Notes: a model not told the origin generated them from the letters alone. A DNA stretch of 46,731 bases from Gammaproteobacteria bacterium (GCA_018816095.1 JAHIWP010000038.1:1-46731), one strand, 5' to 3'. Shown: positions 1 through 8,150, numbered from the stretch's first letter. A program made the numbers and translations.

Positions 1-74
1 AATGAGATGGTCACCCCCGACACCCTGCGCAGACTAGTCTTTCGTAGGGTGTTTTTATTCCGGAGGCCATCGCC

Positions 75-1100
75 ATGAAGTCAGTAGCATTGATCGGTAT
101 CGATCTGGGCAAGCATAGTTTCCACCTGCATGCTCAGGACAACAGCGGCAGCGAAGTATTTCGTAAGAAGACTACTCGCCAGCAGTTACTGCGCCTACTT
201 GCTAATCAGCCCGCGTGCACGGTGGTGATGGAGGCCTGTGCCGGCGCGCACTGCCTGGCACGTGAGATTACAGCGCTAGGGCATGAGGCCCGGCTGATTT
301 CTCCGCAATTCGTGCGGCCTTTTGTGCAGGGCAACAAGAATGATTTTATCGATGCGCAAGCCATCTGCGAAGCGGCTTCCAGGCCGTCGATGCGTTTCGT
401 AACCCCGAAGAACGAAGCCCAGCAAACGCTCTCGGTGCTGCATCGCCTGCGCGAATCGCTGATTCGTGATCGCACCAAAGTCATTAATCAGCTGCATGGT
501 TTTCTATTGGAGTTCGGTATCAGCCTGCCGGTGGGTACGGCAGTCATTCGACGCTTATCCAGCGTGCTAGCTGAGCATGAGTTGCCCGTGCGCCTGGTTG
601 CCTTACTGCAGCGTCTGCATGAGCATTTCACTTATTTAGATGAACAGATCAAGGCGTTGGACAAGGAAGTCGCCAGCCAGTTGGGTGAGGATGACTTGGG
701 CAGCCGATTGCTGACTATTCCCTGCGTGGGGCCGATCACGGCCAGTGTGCTGGCCGCGGAAATGGGTGATGGAAAACAGTACACCAGCAGTCGAGACTTT
801 GCGGCTTCCGTCGGCTTGGTGCCGAGGCAATACAGCACGGGCGGTCGAGCCAACCTGTTGGGTATCAGCAAACGCGGCGACAAGAACTTGCGCCGCTTGC
901 TGGTGCAATGTGCGCGGGTCTACCTGCTGCGGTTAGAGCATCAGCGCGGCGCGCTGGCCGATTGGGTGCGCAGCCTGCTTTGCCGGCGCCACTCGAATGT
1001 GGTGGCCTGCGCACTGGCGAATAAGCTGGCGCGTATCGCCTGGGCCATCGCCACACAACACAGTAGTTATGAAACAGGGCCAGACGGCTACGCCGCCTGA
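75..1100 (+). CDS. IS110-family (IS1111-type) DEDD transposase
   Basis: This 341-aa protein is a full-length IS110-family recombinase. The N-terminal RuvC-like DEDD domain shows GIDLGK with D10, VMEACAGAH with E53, and KNDFIDAQA with D90 and D93. The C-terminal Tnp_20 domain contains GLVPRQYSTGG, where S253 matches the family's catalytic serine. The ATG at 75 follows a strong GGAGG ribosome-binding site at about 61-65. In this family the enzyme works with an element-encoded guide RNA (bridge or seek RNA) that pairs with donor and target. No frameshift or lost catalytic residue was found, so the element may be active. Confidence 0.95.
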   Translation: MKSVALIGIDLGKHSFHLHAQDNSGSEVFRKKTTRQQLLRLLANQPACTVVMEACAGAHCLAREITALGHEARLISPQFVRPFVQGNKNDFIDAQAICEAASRPSMRFVTPKNEAQQTLSVLHRLRESLIRDRTKVINQLHGFLLEFGISLPVGTAVIRRLSSVLAEHELPVRLVALLQRLHEHFTYLDEQIKALDKEVASQLGEDDLGSRLLTIPCVGPITASVLAAEMGDGKQYTSSRDFAASVGLVPRQYSTGGRANLLGISKRGDKNLRRLLVQCARVYLLRLEHQRGALADWVRSLLCRRHSNVVACALANKLARIAWAIATQHSSYETGPDGYAA

Positions 1101-1341
1101 CCCTGTTGGTGTTGCAGTGCTAAGAAGCACCTTTTCAGGTTTTGCGATAGCTGAACAACAGATGACGTGAACGGCCTACCGGCCTGGTGAAGAACCTGAC
1201 ACAAAAATCGGCTTAAAGAAGCCGCCGGGCTTTTCAGGATCACCAGGTGCGACTCTCATCGTGGCGCGGGGCATGCCTCATACAGACGCCGGATAGATTT
1301 AAGCAAGCCAAACACCCATCGCTGATCAGTATTGCAAAAAT
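1101..1341 (+). ncRNA. Putative guide (seek/bridge) RNA region of the IS
   Basis: About 240 nt without an ORF lie between the transposase stop and the right inverted repeat. In IS1111-group elements this interval is known to encode the guide RNA. Local hairpins fit a structured RNA: GTGCT/AGCAC at 1117-1130, a GGCC/GGCC hairpin near 1170-1182, and CGGCTT/AAGCCG at 1209-1224. The RNA ends and the target- and donor-pairing loops cannot be assigned by eye. Confidence 0.5.
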
Positions 1342-1357
1342 GGGGGTGACCATAGAT

Positions 1358-1379
1358 AAGCCCGGCAATTGCCGGGCTT
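1358..1379. terminator. Bidirectional stem-loop terminator between IS and acyl-CoA dehydrogenase
   Basis: This is a perfect 22-bp palindrome (AAGCCCGGCAA followed by its complement). On the plus strand it is followed by GTTTTATT. It lies 18 bp past the stop of the minus-strand acyl-CoA dehydrogenase gene and probably terminates it. The IS right end is within a few bases of the stem. Confidence 0.75.
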
Positions 1380-1397
1380 GTTTTATTCAGCAAGTGA

Positions 1398-2534
1398 TTA
1401 AAGCGAACGCGCGATGATCTCTTTCATGATCTCGTTGGTGCCTGCATAAATACGCTGCACCCGCGCATCAGCCCAGGCGCGCGCCACCGGGTATTCCCAC
1501 ATATAGCCGTAACCACCGTGCAGCTGCACGCACTCATCCAGTACCTTGCACTGCAGGTCGGTGCCCCAGTATTTGAGCATCGCCGCAGTCGGCACATCTA
1601 ACTTGCCTTGCAGGTGCAGCTCCAGACAGCGATCGACAAATACGCGACCGATTTGAATTTCCGTGGCCATTTCTGCCAGCTTGAAACGGGTGTTCTGGAA
1701 ATCGCCAATCGCCTTGCCGAACGCCTTGCGCTCGCGGGTGTACTCCAGCGTCCACTGCAACGCCGCCTCGGCCGACGATAACGCTCCCACACCGACAGTC
1801 AGGCGCTCTTGCGGCAGCTCCTGCATCAGATAAGCGAACCCCATACCGGCCTGGCCCAGCAGGTTTTCCTTAGGCACACGCACATCCTGAAAGAACAGCT
1901 CGGAGGTGTCCTGCGCCTTCATCCCGACTTTTTCCAGGCGCTTGCCCTTGGAGAAACCCGGCGTGCTGGCTTCCACCAAAAACAGACTGGTGCCCTTGGC
2001 GCCAGCTTTGGGGTCGGTTTTGGCCACGACAATCACCAGGTCAGCGAGAAAGCCGTTGGTGATAAACGTCTTCGAGCCATTGATCACATACTCGTCGCCA
2101 TCCAGCACCGCAGTGGTTTTAACGCCCTGCAGGTCAGAACCGGCACCCGGCTCAGTCATGGCGATGGCGGTCACCATTTCACCGGATACCAACTTGGGCA
2201 GGTAGTGCTGTTTTTGCGCCTCGCTGCCGTAATGCAGGATGTAAGGCGCAACGATGTCGGAGTGCAGCGAGAAACCGATGCCGGTCAGGCCCAGACGTCC
2301 TACCTCCTCGATCACCACCGTGCTGTAGAGAAAATCCGCCGCCATGCCGCCGTACTCTTCGGGAAGATGTGAGCAAAGCATCCCCGCCCCCCCGGCCTTG
2401 TTCCACAGTGCACGATCGATGTGGCCGTCCTTCTCCCATTGCTGATGGAATGGCACGGCTTCCCGCTCAAGAAACTTGCGCACACTGTCGCGAAACTGTT
2501 CGTGTTCAGGGCTGAAAATCGTTCTGGGGATCAT
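1398..2534 (-). CDS. Acyl-CoA dehydrogenase, long-chain/isovaleryl type
   Basis: This FAD-dependent acyl-CoA dehydrogenase introduces the alpha,beta double bond in beta-oxidation or branched-chain acid catabolism. The frame is open to 2585, but the ATG at 2534 has AGGTG just upstream and gives a 378-aa protein of usual family size. AMTEPGAGSD (FAD/substrate region), the ERKAFGK segment and a C-terminal IYAGTNEIMKEI are visible. The position that carries catalytic Glu in medium-chain enzymes is Ala here (IYAGT). A Glu in QELPQERL (about residue 243) matches the catalytic base of long-chain and isovaleryl-CoA dehydrogenases, so activity should be retained. It is divergent from the GlxA-like regulator at 2676, which may control it. 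The substrate cannot be read from the sequence. Confidence 0.92.
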   Translation of the reverse strand: MIPRTIFSPEHEQFRDSVRKFLEREAVPFHQQWEKDGHIDRALWNKAGGAGMLCSHLPEEYGGMAADFLYSTVVIEEVGRLGLTGIGFSLHSDIVAPYILHYGSEAQKQHYLPKLVSGEMVTAIAMTEPGAGSDLQGVKTTAVLDGDEYVINGSKTFITNGFLADLVIVVAKTDPKAGAKGTSLFLVEASTPGFSKGKRLEKVGMKAQDTSELFFQDVRVPKENLLGQAGMGFAYLMQELPQERLTVGVGALSSAEAALQWTLEYTRERKAFGKAIGDFQNTRFKLAEMATEIQIGRVFVDRCLELHLQGKLDVPTAAMLKYWGTDLQCKVLDECVQLHGGYGYMWEYPVARAWADARVQRIYAGTNEIMKEIIARSL

Positions 2535-2675
2535 GGCTACACCTACTGAGTGAGTCGTTTTTAGCATGGCCTCGACTTTAGCCAAGCAAACGCTTGGTCA
2601 CACTGGACACAAGCGCCAATAAATAAGACGATCCAGCCAGCTCATGACCACTTAGCCCCTATAAGAACAATATTT

Positions 2676-3680
2676 ATGTTGATTTCGTCACCAGCGCCGC
2701 TGCACCGCGTCAGCATCCTGGCCACCGAAGGCGTATTTGCCTCGACGCTGATGCAAGCCAAGGATTTCTTCCACATGGCCAGCCTGCGCTACGGCAAACA
2801 GCAAGGCCTGGGCCTGACGCCGACCTTCGAGATCCACCTGGTCAGCCCCGACGGCCTGCCGGTGCGCAGCTTCAGTGATGTACTGATCCCAGTCGATGGC
2901 GCACTGGAGGATGCCGACGTGATCATTCTGCCGGCCTTCTGGGATGACTTCGACGCGCTGTGCCAGCGCCATCCGCAGGTGCTCAGCTGGCTCAAACAGC
3001 GCCATGCTGCCGGCAGCGTGATTTTCGGCGAAGCCACCGGCGTATTTTGGATGGCCCAGGCTGGCCTGCTCGACGGCAAGGAAGCGACCACTTACTGGCG
3101 GTTTTTTAACGAGTTCACCGAGCGCTTCCCCAGGGTGCTGCTCAACCAAGAGAAACACCTGTCCGATGCCGACAACCTTTACTGCGCCGGCGGTACCACC
3201 TCGGCCTGCGACTTGTACATTTACTTAATCGAGCGCTTCTGCGGCGCTAACGTAGCCCAGGGCGTGGCCCGCGACATCCTCTATGAAGTGCAACGCAACT
3301 ACGCCCCCGGGCGCATTGGCTTTGGCGGGCAGAAGCTGCATCACGACATGACGATTCTGCAGATCCAGCAGTGGCTGGAAGGTCACTTCGCCGACAAATT
3401 TCGTTTCGAGGATGTCGCCCGCGAACACGGCATGAGCATTCGTAATTTTATGCGGCGTTTTCAGACGGCCACGGGCGATAAACCTCTGCATTACCTGCAA
3501 CGCCTGCGCATTGAAACGGCCAAAGGCCTGCTCAGCGCCACGCGTAAGAGCATCAAGACCATCAGTTATGAAGTGGGTTACGACGATGCCAGCTTCTTCG
3601 CCCGGCTATTCCGCCAACACACAGAGCTATCACCCAACCAGTACCGCCGGCAGTTCCAGCACAAGGACAGCCACGCATAA
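2676..3680 (+). CDS. GlxA-like AraC family transcriptional regulator
   Basis: This 334-aa regulator has an N-terminal DJ-1/PfpI-like domain (about residues 10-190) and a C-terminal AraC/XylS double helix-turn-helix (about 230-330, with FEDVAREHGMSIRNFMRRF and the signature ending LSPNQYRRQF). The nucleophile-elbow position normally Cys in DJ-1 enzymes is Ala here (GEATGVFWMAQ), so the domain is probably a ligand sensor rather than an enzyme. The start at 2676 has no clear ribosome-binding site but fits the family N-terminus. It is divergent from the acyl-CoA dehydrogenase with a 141-bp gap, a usual arrangement for a local regulator. The effector is unknown. Confidence 0.9.
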   Translation: MLISSPAPLHRVSILATEGVFASTLMQAKDFFHMASLRYGKQQGLGLTPTFEIHLVSPDGLPVRSFSDVLIPVDGALEDADVIILPAFWDDFDALCQRHPQVLSWLKQRHAAGSVIFGEATGVFWMAQAGLLDGKEATTYWRFFNEFTERFPRVLLNQEKHLSDADNLYCAGGTTSACDLYIYLIERFCGANVAQGVARDILYEVQRNYAPGRIGFGGQKLHHDMTILQIQQWLEGHFADKFRFEDVAREHGMSIRNFMRRFQTATGDKPLHYLQRLRIETAKGLLSATRKSIKTISYEVGYDDASFFARLFRQHTELSPNQYRRQFQHKDSHA

Positions 3681-3720
3681 GGTCGCCGCTCAACGCTCCA
3701 GCTGAGCACCGCAGAAACGC

Positions 3721-3746
3721 AAAAGGCTGCCCAGGGCAGCCTTTTT
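3721..3746. terminator. Intrinsic terminator between convergent genes
   Basis: An 11-bp stem (AAAAGGCTGCC / GGCAGCCTTTT) with a 3-nt loop sits between the AraC-type regulator, ending at 3680, and the small minus-strand gene ending at 3761. A-run and T-run on both sides make it usable in both directions. Confidence 0.88.
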
Positions 3747-3760
3747 CATTCCCCGAACAG

Positions 3761-3937
3761 TCAGGGCTTATCGCGCTCCAACGGTTCAAGCTGAACCCAC
3801 AACGCCTGCGCCTCTTCACTCAGGGTGGCGTAACTGCGGATATCGCCGTTGCGTTGAGCCTGCATGGCTTCTTCCAACTTGGCGCTGTATTGCTTGCGCA
3901 ACTTCTTAGCGGGGTCGCTTTTAAACAAACCAAACAT
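3761..3937 (-). CDS. Small conserved protein, DUF6435-like (58 aa)
   Basis: Reading the minus strand from the ATG at 3937 gives a 58-aa charged protein beginning MFGLFKSDPAKKLRKQYSAK and ending LEPLERDKP. An AGAGGC ribosome-binding site lies just upstream and a strong terminator follows the stop. From memory it resembles the short Lacal_2735/DUF6435 proteins common in Pseudomonas and marine bacteria. It has no membrane segment or signal peptide. The predicted amphipathic helix and high Lys/Glu content suggest a small soluble helical protein. Its function is unknown. Confidence 0.8.
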   Translation of the reverse strand: MFGLFKSDPAKKLRKQYSAKLEEAMQAQRNGDIRSYATLSEEAQALWVQLEPLERDKP

Positions 3938-4042
3938 GCTTGATGCCTCTGCCGAGAAACGCCGAGATAAGCGCTTGCTCAGCTTAATTCAGTCCCGCGC
4001 GCAACTCGGTACCCAGATGTAACAAGGTACGAAGGCGTCACT

Positions 4043-4669
4043 TCAGCCACGCGCGTGATCGCGTATTTTCTGCAACGCCTGAGACATCTTGGCCGCCGGT
4101 ACCCGCTGCAGGTTACACAGCAGCTCATGGGAAATATCGGCTATGCCATGACGCTCACGCAGCAGCGCCGCCATAAAGCAGGTCAGGTTGGCTGCCATCT
4201 CCGCATCGGCCAGCGCCCGGTGCGCCTGGCCGGTATCCGGCAAGCCCGCCCAGCGGTTGAGATTGCCCAACTTGTGGCTCGGCGCCATCGGTAACAGGCG
4301 ACGCGACAACAACAGTGAACAGGCAAACGGCTGCACGCGCTGACGACGAATCAGCGCCAGCTCGGCATCCCAGAACTTCTGGTCGAAGCTGGCGTTGTGC
4401 GCCAGCAGCGGGCGATCACCGACAAACGCCGCCACCTCCTGCATCACCTGCGCGGCAGGCGGTGCCGTGCGCAACATGGCATTGCTGATACCGGTGAGCT
4501 GCTCGATAAAGGGCGGCACCCAGGCACCGCTGTTCATCAGGCTTTGATAACGAGCGACGATCTGCCCGCCCTCGACTATCACCACCCCGATCTCAGTTGC
4601 ACGAGCCTGCTGAGCCGGCGACATGCCAGTGGTTTCGAAGTCGAGTACCGCGATGGAATCTGCAAGCAT
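4043..4669 (-). CDS. DEDDh-type 3'-5' exonuclease (DnaQ/PolC epsilon-like)
   Basis: This 208-aa protein has an exonuclease fold: motif I DFETTG (about 10-15), motif II HNASFD (about 92-97) and motif III HRALADAEM (about 150-158). These supply the four acidic residues and the catalytic His of the DEDDh family. It lacks the clamp and tau-binding extensions of DnaQ, so it is more likely a stand-alone DNA or RNA trimming nuclease than the replicative proofreader. The ATG at 4669 lies only 3 bp after the stop codon of the upstream NYN-domain gene, so the two are probably cotranscribed. Confidence 0.9.
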   Translation of the reverse strand: MLADSIAVLDFETTGMSPAQQARATEIGVVIVEGGQIVARYQSLMNSGAWVPPFIEQLTGISNAMLRTAPPAAQVMQEVAAFVGDRPLLAHNASFDQKFWDAELALIRRQRVQPFACSLLLSRRLLPMAPSHKLGNLNRWAGLPDTGQAHRALADAEMAANLTCFMAALLRERHGIADISHELLCNLQRVPAAKMSQALQKIRDHARG

Positions 4670-4672
4670 TGA

Positions 4673-5158
4673 TCAGTTTCTCAGCAACAGGCTGCCTTCA
4701 ATCGGCACATAACGGCTCGCCGCGCGCACCAGCGATTGCGCTGTCAGCCCTGGCACGCCATAGGCGACAGCCTCGACACCATGACTGCTGCGAATTTTCT
4801 CCAGCAACAGGTCAAAATCACCATCACCCGAGGCCAGCACCACCTCATCGACATGCGGCGCGGCGTCCATGATGTCGATGGTAATGCCCACATCCCAATC
4901 ACCCTTGGCCGAGCCATCGCTGCGTTGGATATAGGGTTTGAGTTTGACGGTAAAACCGAGGTTGCGCAGGATCTGCTGAAACTGCTGCTGCTTCTGATCA
5001 CCGCGATCGATGGCATAGGCGTAAGCCTCGACAATCTGCCCATGCTGGCTGATATCAGCCCACAACGCGGCGTAATTGAAGTGGCACCCATAGGCCTGGC
5101 GCACGGTGTAATAGAGGTTCTGTACATCGGCGAATACGGCGATCTTCTTCACCGGCAA
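4673..5158 (-). CDS. NYN-domain (LabA/DUF88, PIN-like) putative ribonuclease
   Basis: This 161-aa protein consists almost entirely of a NYN/LabA-like PIN fold. The acidic residues expected of the metal site are visible: FADVQN near the N-terminus (D11), KGDWDVGITIDIMD (centre) and ASGDGDFDLLLEKI. This family contains RNA endonucleases and some regulators such as cyanobacterial LabA. The gene is the first of a two-gene operon with a DEDDh exonuclease. The upstream ORF at 5285 runs the other way, leaving a 126-bp shared promoter region. The nuclease role is inferred from family and motifs, and the substrate is unknown. Confidence 0.88.
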   Translation of the reverse strand: MPVKKIAVFADVQNLYYTVRQAYGCHFNYAALWADISQHGQIVEAYAYAIDRGDQKQQQFQQILRNLGFTVKLKPYIQRSDGSAKGDWDVGITIDIMDAAPHVDEVVLASGDGDFDLLLEKIRSSHGVEAVAYGVPGLTAQSLVRAASRYVPIEGSLLLRN

Positions 5159-5284
5159 TCCTCATAACAGGGCAATAAGCGCCGGGCAGTATGCCTGAAG
5201 ATCAATGCAGGCAGCGCCGGCATCAATTGGAGGCCCTGGAGCAATCGGCTAAAGTGGCGGCTGCCTTCCTCAACGCGGCCCATC

Positions 5285-5947
5285 ATGAACCTGTTCTTTG
5301 TATTGCGTGACGCCTGGTATTTCTTCACCCACAACCTGGCGGCGATTACCCGCCTGTGCCTGCCGTTGATCGTGCTCGAAGGCTTGCTGCTGCAACAGGT
5401 CAGCGGCTTAGTCGCAGCCGAGTCTGCAGCGCTCTGGCGCCTGCTCGCCGGCCTGTTGTTCTACCCGCTCTACAGCGCCGCGCTGATTTTGTTTCTCGAT
5501 GCACGCAGCCAAGGCGTGCAACCACCTGCCCGCGACCTGCTCGCCGCAAGCCTGCGCCTGTGGCCAAGCTTTGCTGTACTTGCAGGGCTCAACACCCTGG
5601 CTATTTTGCTTGGCGCATCGTTATTTGTGCTGCCGGGGCTCTGGCTGATGGTCAAACTGGCGTTTGCCGAGTACCTGTTGGTCCTGCGTGGCCTGGGCCC
5701 AATGAAAGCGCTGCATACAAGCTTCGAGATGAGCAGCGGTTATTTCTGGCCCATGCTCGGCTGCATCCTGATTGTCATGCTGCCGCTGTGGCTGCTCGAC
5801 GGCTGGAGTCAGTCCAACGCGCTCATCGCCAACAATGCCCTGGCCAGCCTATTACTGGACTGCACCAGCCGCTTTCTCCAGCTGTTTTCCAGCGTCGTGC
5901 TATTTCGCCTGTTTATGCTGCGCAGCAGCCAGCCCGATATCGAGTGA
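5285..5947 (+). CDS. YciC-like (UPF0259) inner-membrane protein
   Basis: This 220-aa hydrophobic protein has about five or six predicted membrane segments: around 17-35, 45-70, 90-110, 115-135, 160-180 and 190-210. Its spacing and the N-terminal 'LRDAWYFFTHNL' look like the YciC/UPF0259 family of enterobacteria, whose function is not established. It is divergent from the NYN-nuclease operon and convergent with the SDR gene, whose end lies 32 bp away. It has no signal peptide or catalytic motif. Confidence 0.75.
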   Translation: MNLFFVLRDAWYFFTHNLAAITRLCLPLIVLEGLLLQQVSGLVAAESAALWRLLAGLLFYPLYSAALILFLDARSQGVQPPARDLLAASLRLWPSFAVLAGLNTLAILLGASLFVLPGLWLMVKLAFAEYLLVLRGLGPMKALHTSFEMSSGYFWPMLGCILIVMLPLWLLDGWSQSNALIANNALASLLLDCTSRFLQLFSSVVLFRLFMLRSSQPDIE

Positions 5948-5979
5948 TGTGGCAAAACCTGAACGCGGCGTGCCTGGCA

Positions 5980-6825
5980 TCAGGAGCGCCCCGCGCGCTG
6001 AGGTTTCAGGCCAGACAAGCGCGGCAACAGCACGCGCTCAAACACCCGCGGGAAGAACCGCGCCAGCACCCGCGCGCGCCAGTCGACATTCGACAACACC
6101 AACAGACGCCGACGCTTCAGCGCGCCCTGATAAATCGCCTCGGCGACATCCTGCGCTGACGCCACCTTGCCCATCGCCAACGGCGGCTGCGCCGCCACCG
6201 AGCCATCGCCAACCAAGGCATTCTTGCGCAGATCGGTGGCCGTAAAACCCGGGCACACCAGCATCACATTGACCCCGGAGCCTTTCAGCTCATAACGCAG
6301 GGTTTCAAACAATCCATGCAGCGCATGCTTGCTGGCGTTGTAGGCGCTGCGATAGAGCAGCGGCGCAAAACCCGACAGCGAACTGAGCACGATGATCTGC
6401 CCGCCACGGGCGATCAGGCTAGGCAGCGCGGCCTTGGTGCAATGCAACGCACCAAAATAATTGACCGCCATAATCCGCTGGAACACCGCCAGCTCGGTGT
6501 CGGCAAAACTGCTGCGGTGAGTGACCCCGGCGTTATTGACCAACACATCAACACCGCCAAAACGCTCAACAGTCAGGGCCATCGCCCGCTCCACCGCCAC
6601 GGCATCCGCAACATCACAGAGCACGCCCAACGCCTCGGCGTTGTGGTGATCCGCCAGGTGCTGCACTAGGCTGTCGAGCGCCTGCTGCTGCAGGTCAAAA
6701 ATCACCAGACGCGCCCCGGCCTGGGCCAAGCGAATGGCCAAGGCCCGGCCGATGCCGGCACAGCCACCGGTAATCAGCACAACCTTGCGGTCGAATACTT
6801 TATTGGCGAACACCTTGCGGTACAT
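5980..6825 (-). CDS. Short-chain dehydrogenase/reductase (SDR)
   Basis: This 281-aa classical SDR has the nucleotide-binding motif TGGCAGIG (about residues 19-26), NNAG, the catalytic Ser in VLSSLSG, and YNASK with catalytic Tyr and Lys. The start at 6825 is preceded by GGGGGCAGG. The aspartate ending beta-2 (LVIFDLQ) suggests NAD(H) preference. The C-terminal region is Arg-rich (RRRLLVLSNVDWRARVLARFFPRV), typical of membrane-peripheral SDRs acting on lipid-like substrates. The CDGSH gene ends 35 bp upstream on the same strand, so the two may form an operon. The substrate is unknown. Confidence 0.92.
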   Translation of the reverse strand: MYRKVFANKVFDRKVVLITGGCAGIGRALAIRLAQAGARLVIFDLQQQALDSLVQHLADHHNAEALGVLCDVADAVAVERAMALTVERFGGVDVLVNNAGVTHRSSFADTELAVFQRIMAVNYFGALHCTKAALPSLIARGGQIIVLSSLSGFAPLLYRSAYNASKHALHGLFETLRYELKGSGVNVMLVCPGFTATDLRKNALVGDGSVAAQPPLAMGKVASAQDVAEAIYQGALKRRRLLVLSNVDWRARVLARFFPRVFERVLLPRLSGLKPQRAGRS

Positions 6826-6860
6826 AACCTGCCCCCAACCCCGTTACGGCAAAGTCCTTA

Positions 6861-7100
6861 CTACAACCTGTTATGGCTGCCATCGCAACAGGGCGGCGTT
6901 TGCGTGTGCTTGCAGCCACAGAAGTACAGGGTCGCGTCTTCGTCCGCATGGTATTTCAGCGGGGTAAAAGCACTGCCTTTATGCTGCCCATCACAAAAAG
7001 GCTGCGAAGCGCTGCGCCCGCATCGGCACCAGAAATAATCCTGGCCGGCGGTGACTGTAACCGCATAAGGGTTACGTTGGGCAATCGTTGGCGTTTCCAT
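6861..7100 (-). CDS. CDGSH iron-sulfur domain protein (two motifs)
   Basis: The ATG at 7100 is preceded by GGGAGG and gives a 79-aa protein, although the frame is open to 7124. It contains two CDGSH-type [2Fe-2S] motifs with the 3Cys:1His pattern: CRCGRSASQPFCDGQH and CGCKHTQTPPCCDGSH. The first has Gln where Ser is usual. The protein lacks a membrane anchor, as is usual for bacterial members, so it is a soluble electron-transfer or cluster-transfer protein. Its likely partner is the SDR downstream, though this is inferred only from proximity. Confidence 0.9.
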   Translation of the reverse strand: METPTIAQRNPYAVTVTAGQDYFWCRCGRSASQPFCDGQHKGSAFTPLKYHADEDATLYFCGCKHTQTPPCCDGSHNRL

Positions 7101-7341
7101 AAAACCTCCCAGGCAAAGGGGCATGCGCTGCCGACATTCACCAGCGGCATGCTCGTTCGCTCAGCATAGTTCACCCCTTAATACCCCCGTGCAGAGCGCT
7201 AATCACGTACGAGCGTTACCGGCCATGAACTAAGGTTTGCAGTATTGCGCTAGACAACAGCGCCAGCAGTTAGCCATGCTCGCCATATGTGACAGTTTTA
7301 TAACGAAAAGACGGCAGATAGCCGCAATACGTAATCACTTA

Positions 7342-8085
7342 ATGCCACGATCTCTCTGCCTTGCGCTGTTCGCAGCATTCTTCTGCGGGCTTAGCCACGC
7401 TGCCACCACCAACGACACCCGGCCGTTGGTGCAGGTCGGTTATTACGAATTTCCACCCTACTCCTACACCGACAGTCAGGGGCTTCCCAAGGGCGCCATC
7501 CTGCAACTGAGTAAACGCCTGCTGGAGCATGCCGGGTACCGTGGCGAATTCCGCTCCTACCCCAGCGCGCGTCTTTACAACGCCCTGCAGGATGGCAGCG
7601 TGCAGGTTTGGCCTGGGGCGCCGGGTAAAGTGGAGCTGCGCGAACACACCCTAGAGGCCCGCACCCAGCTAAGCGAAATTATCCTCAACCTGTATTTTCG
7701 CCACGACACCCTGATGCCGCGCCTGCCTGAGGACCTCAAAGGCCGCGGAGTGATTATGATCAGTGGCTACACCTACTGGCAGCCGATCAACCAGATGCTC
7801 AACGACCCGCAGCTGGCCGTAGAGCAACACCGCACCGGCACCCACACCGCCGCACTGGAAATGCTTCAGCGGCGTCGTGGTGACTTCCTCCTCGACTATC
7901 AGACCCCAGTGGAGCAGGCGCGCAAACGCCTGGGTATGCCCGAGCTGCCGTATGTGGAGCTGCAGCGTATTCCACTGAAACTGATCGTCTCCAGCCACGC
8001 GCCAGGGGCCGAAGCGCTGCGTGATGCACTGGATCGCGCCTATGAAGAGTTGCAGGCTGCTGGCGAGGACCTACGCCTGCCCTGA
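7342..8085 (+). CDS. Periplasmic solute-binding protein, SBP_bac_3 type
   Basis: The ATG at 7342 gives a 247-aa protein with a Sec signal peptide that ends near GLSHA-A, about residue 20. The frame is open from 7237 but the longer form would bury the signal. The mature region begins LVQVGYYEFPPYSYTDSQG, typical of polar amino-acid-binding family 3 proteins. No permease or ATPase gene is adjacent, so it may be an orphan binding protein or a sensory input protein. It converges with hrpB. If the hrpB frame is restored, the two stop codons are only 2 bp apart. Confidence 0.85.
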   Translation: MPRSLCLALFAAFFCGLSHAATTNDTRPLVQVGYYEFPPYSYTDSQGLPKGAILQLSKRLLEHAGYRGEFRSYPSARLYNALQDGSVQVWPGAPGKVELREHTLEARTQLSEIILNLYFRHDTLMPRLPEDLKGRGVIMISGYTYWQPINQMLNDPQLAVEQHRTGTHTAALEMLQRRRGDFLLDYQTPVEQARKRLGMPELPYVELQRIPLKLIVSSHAPGAEALRDALDRAYEELQAAGEDLRLP

Positions 8086-8087
8086 AC

Positions 8088-8150
8088 CTACTTGCGCGGC
8101 TTAGCACGCGCGGTGGGCTCGGCGATCAAGGGATCATCCGGCCAGTAATG
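8088..8150 (-). pseudogene. hrpB: Out-of-frame C-terminal tail of hrpB
   Basis: These 20 codons plus TAG encode the conserved WPDDP-containing C-terminus expected of HrpB, shifted by one base from the main frame. The shift lies at the CCTAAAGCAT stretch, plus-strand 8148-8157. It is either a real late frameshift or a sequence error. Confidence 0.8.

Larger units (their letters stand above)
1..1356 (+). mobile_element. IS110-family insertion sequence, IS1111 group
   Basis: The element contains one transposase gene and perfect 12-bp inverted repeats, ATGGTCACCCCC at 7-18 and GGGGGTGACCAT at 1342-1353. Subterminal repeats of 11-13 bp with a few bases outside them are known for the IS1111 branch of IS110; classical IS110 elements lack them. 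The ends are therefore inferred to be near base 1 (or just outside the window) and about 1356. No target duplication is expected for this family, and the left flank is outside the window, so exact ends are uncertain. The right end abuts the palindromic terminator of the neighbouring acyl-CoA dehydrogenase gene. Confidence 0.85.

Noticed and set aside
1398-2534. Inactive acyl-CoA dehydrogenase because IYAGT lacks the usual Glu
   Set aside because: The long-chain and isovaleryl-type enzymes place the catalytic Glu elsewhere, and that residue is present in QELPQERL.
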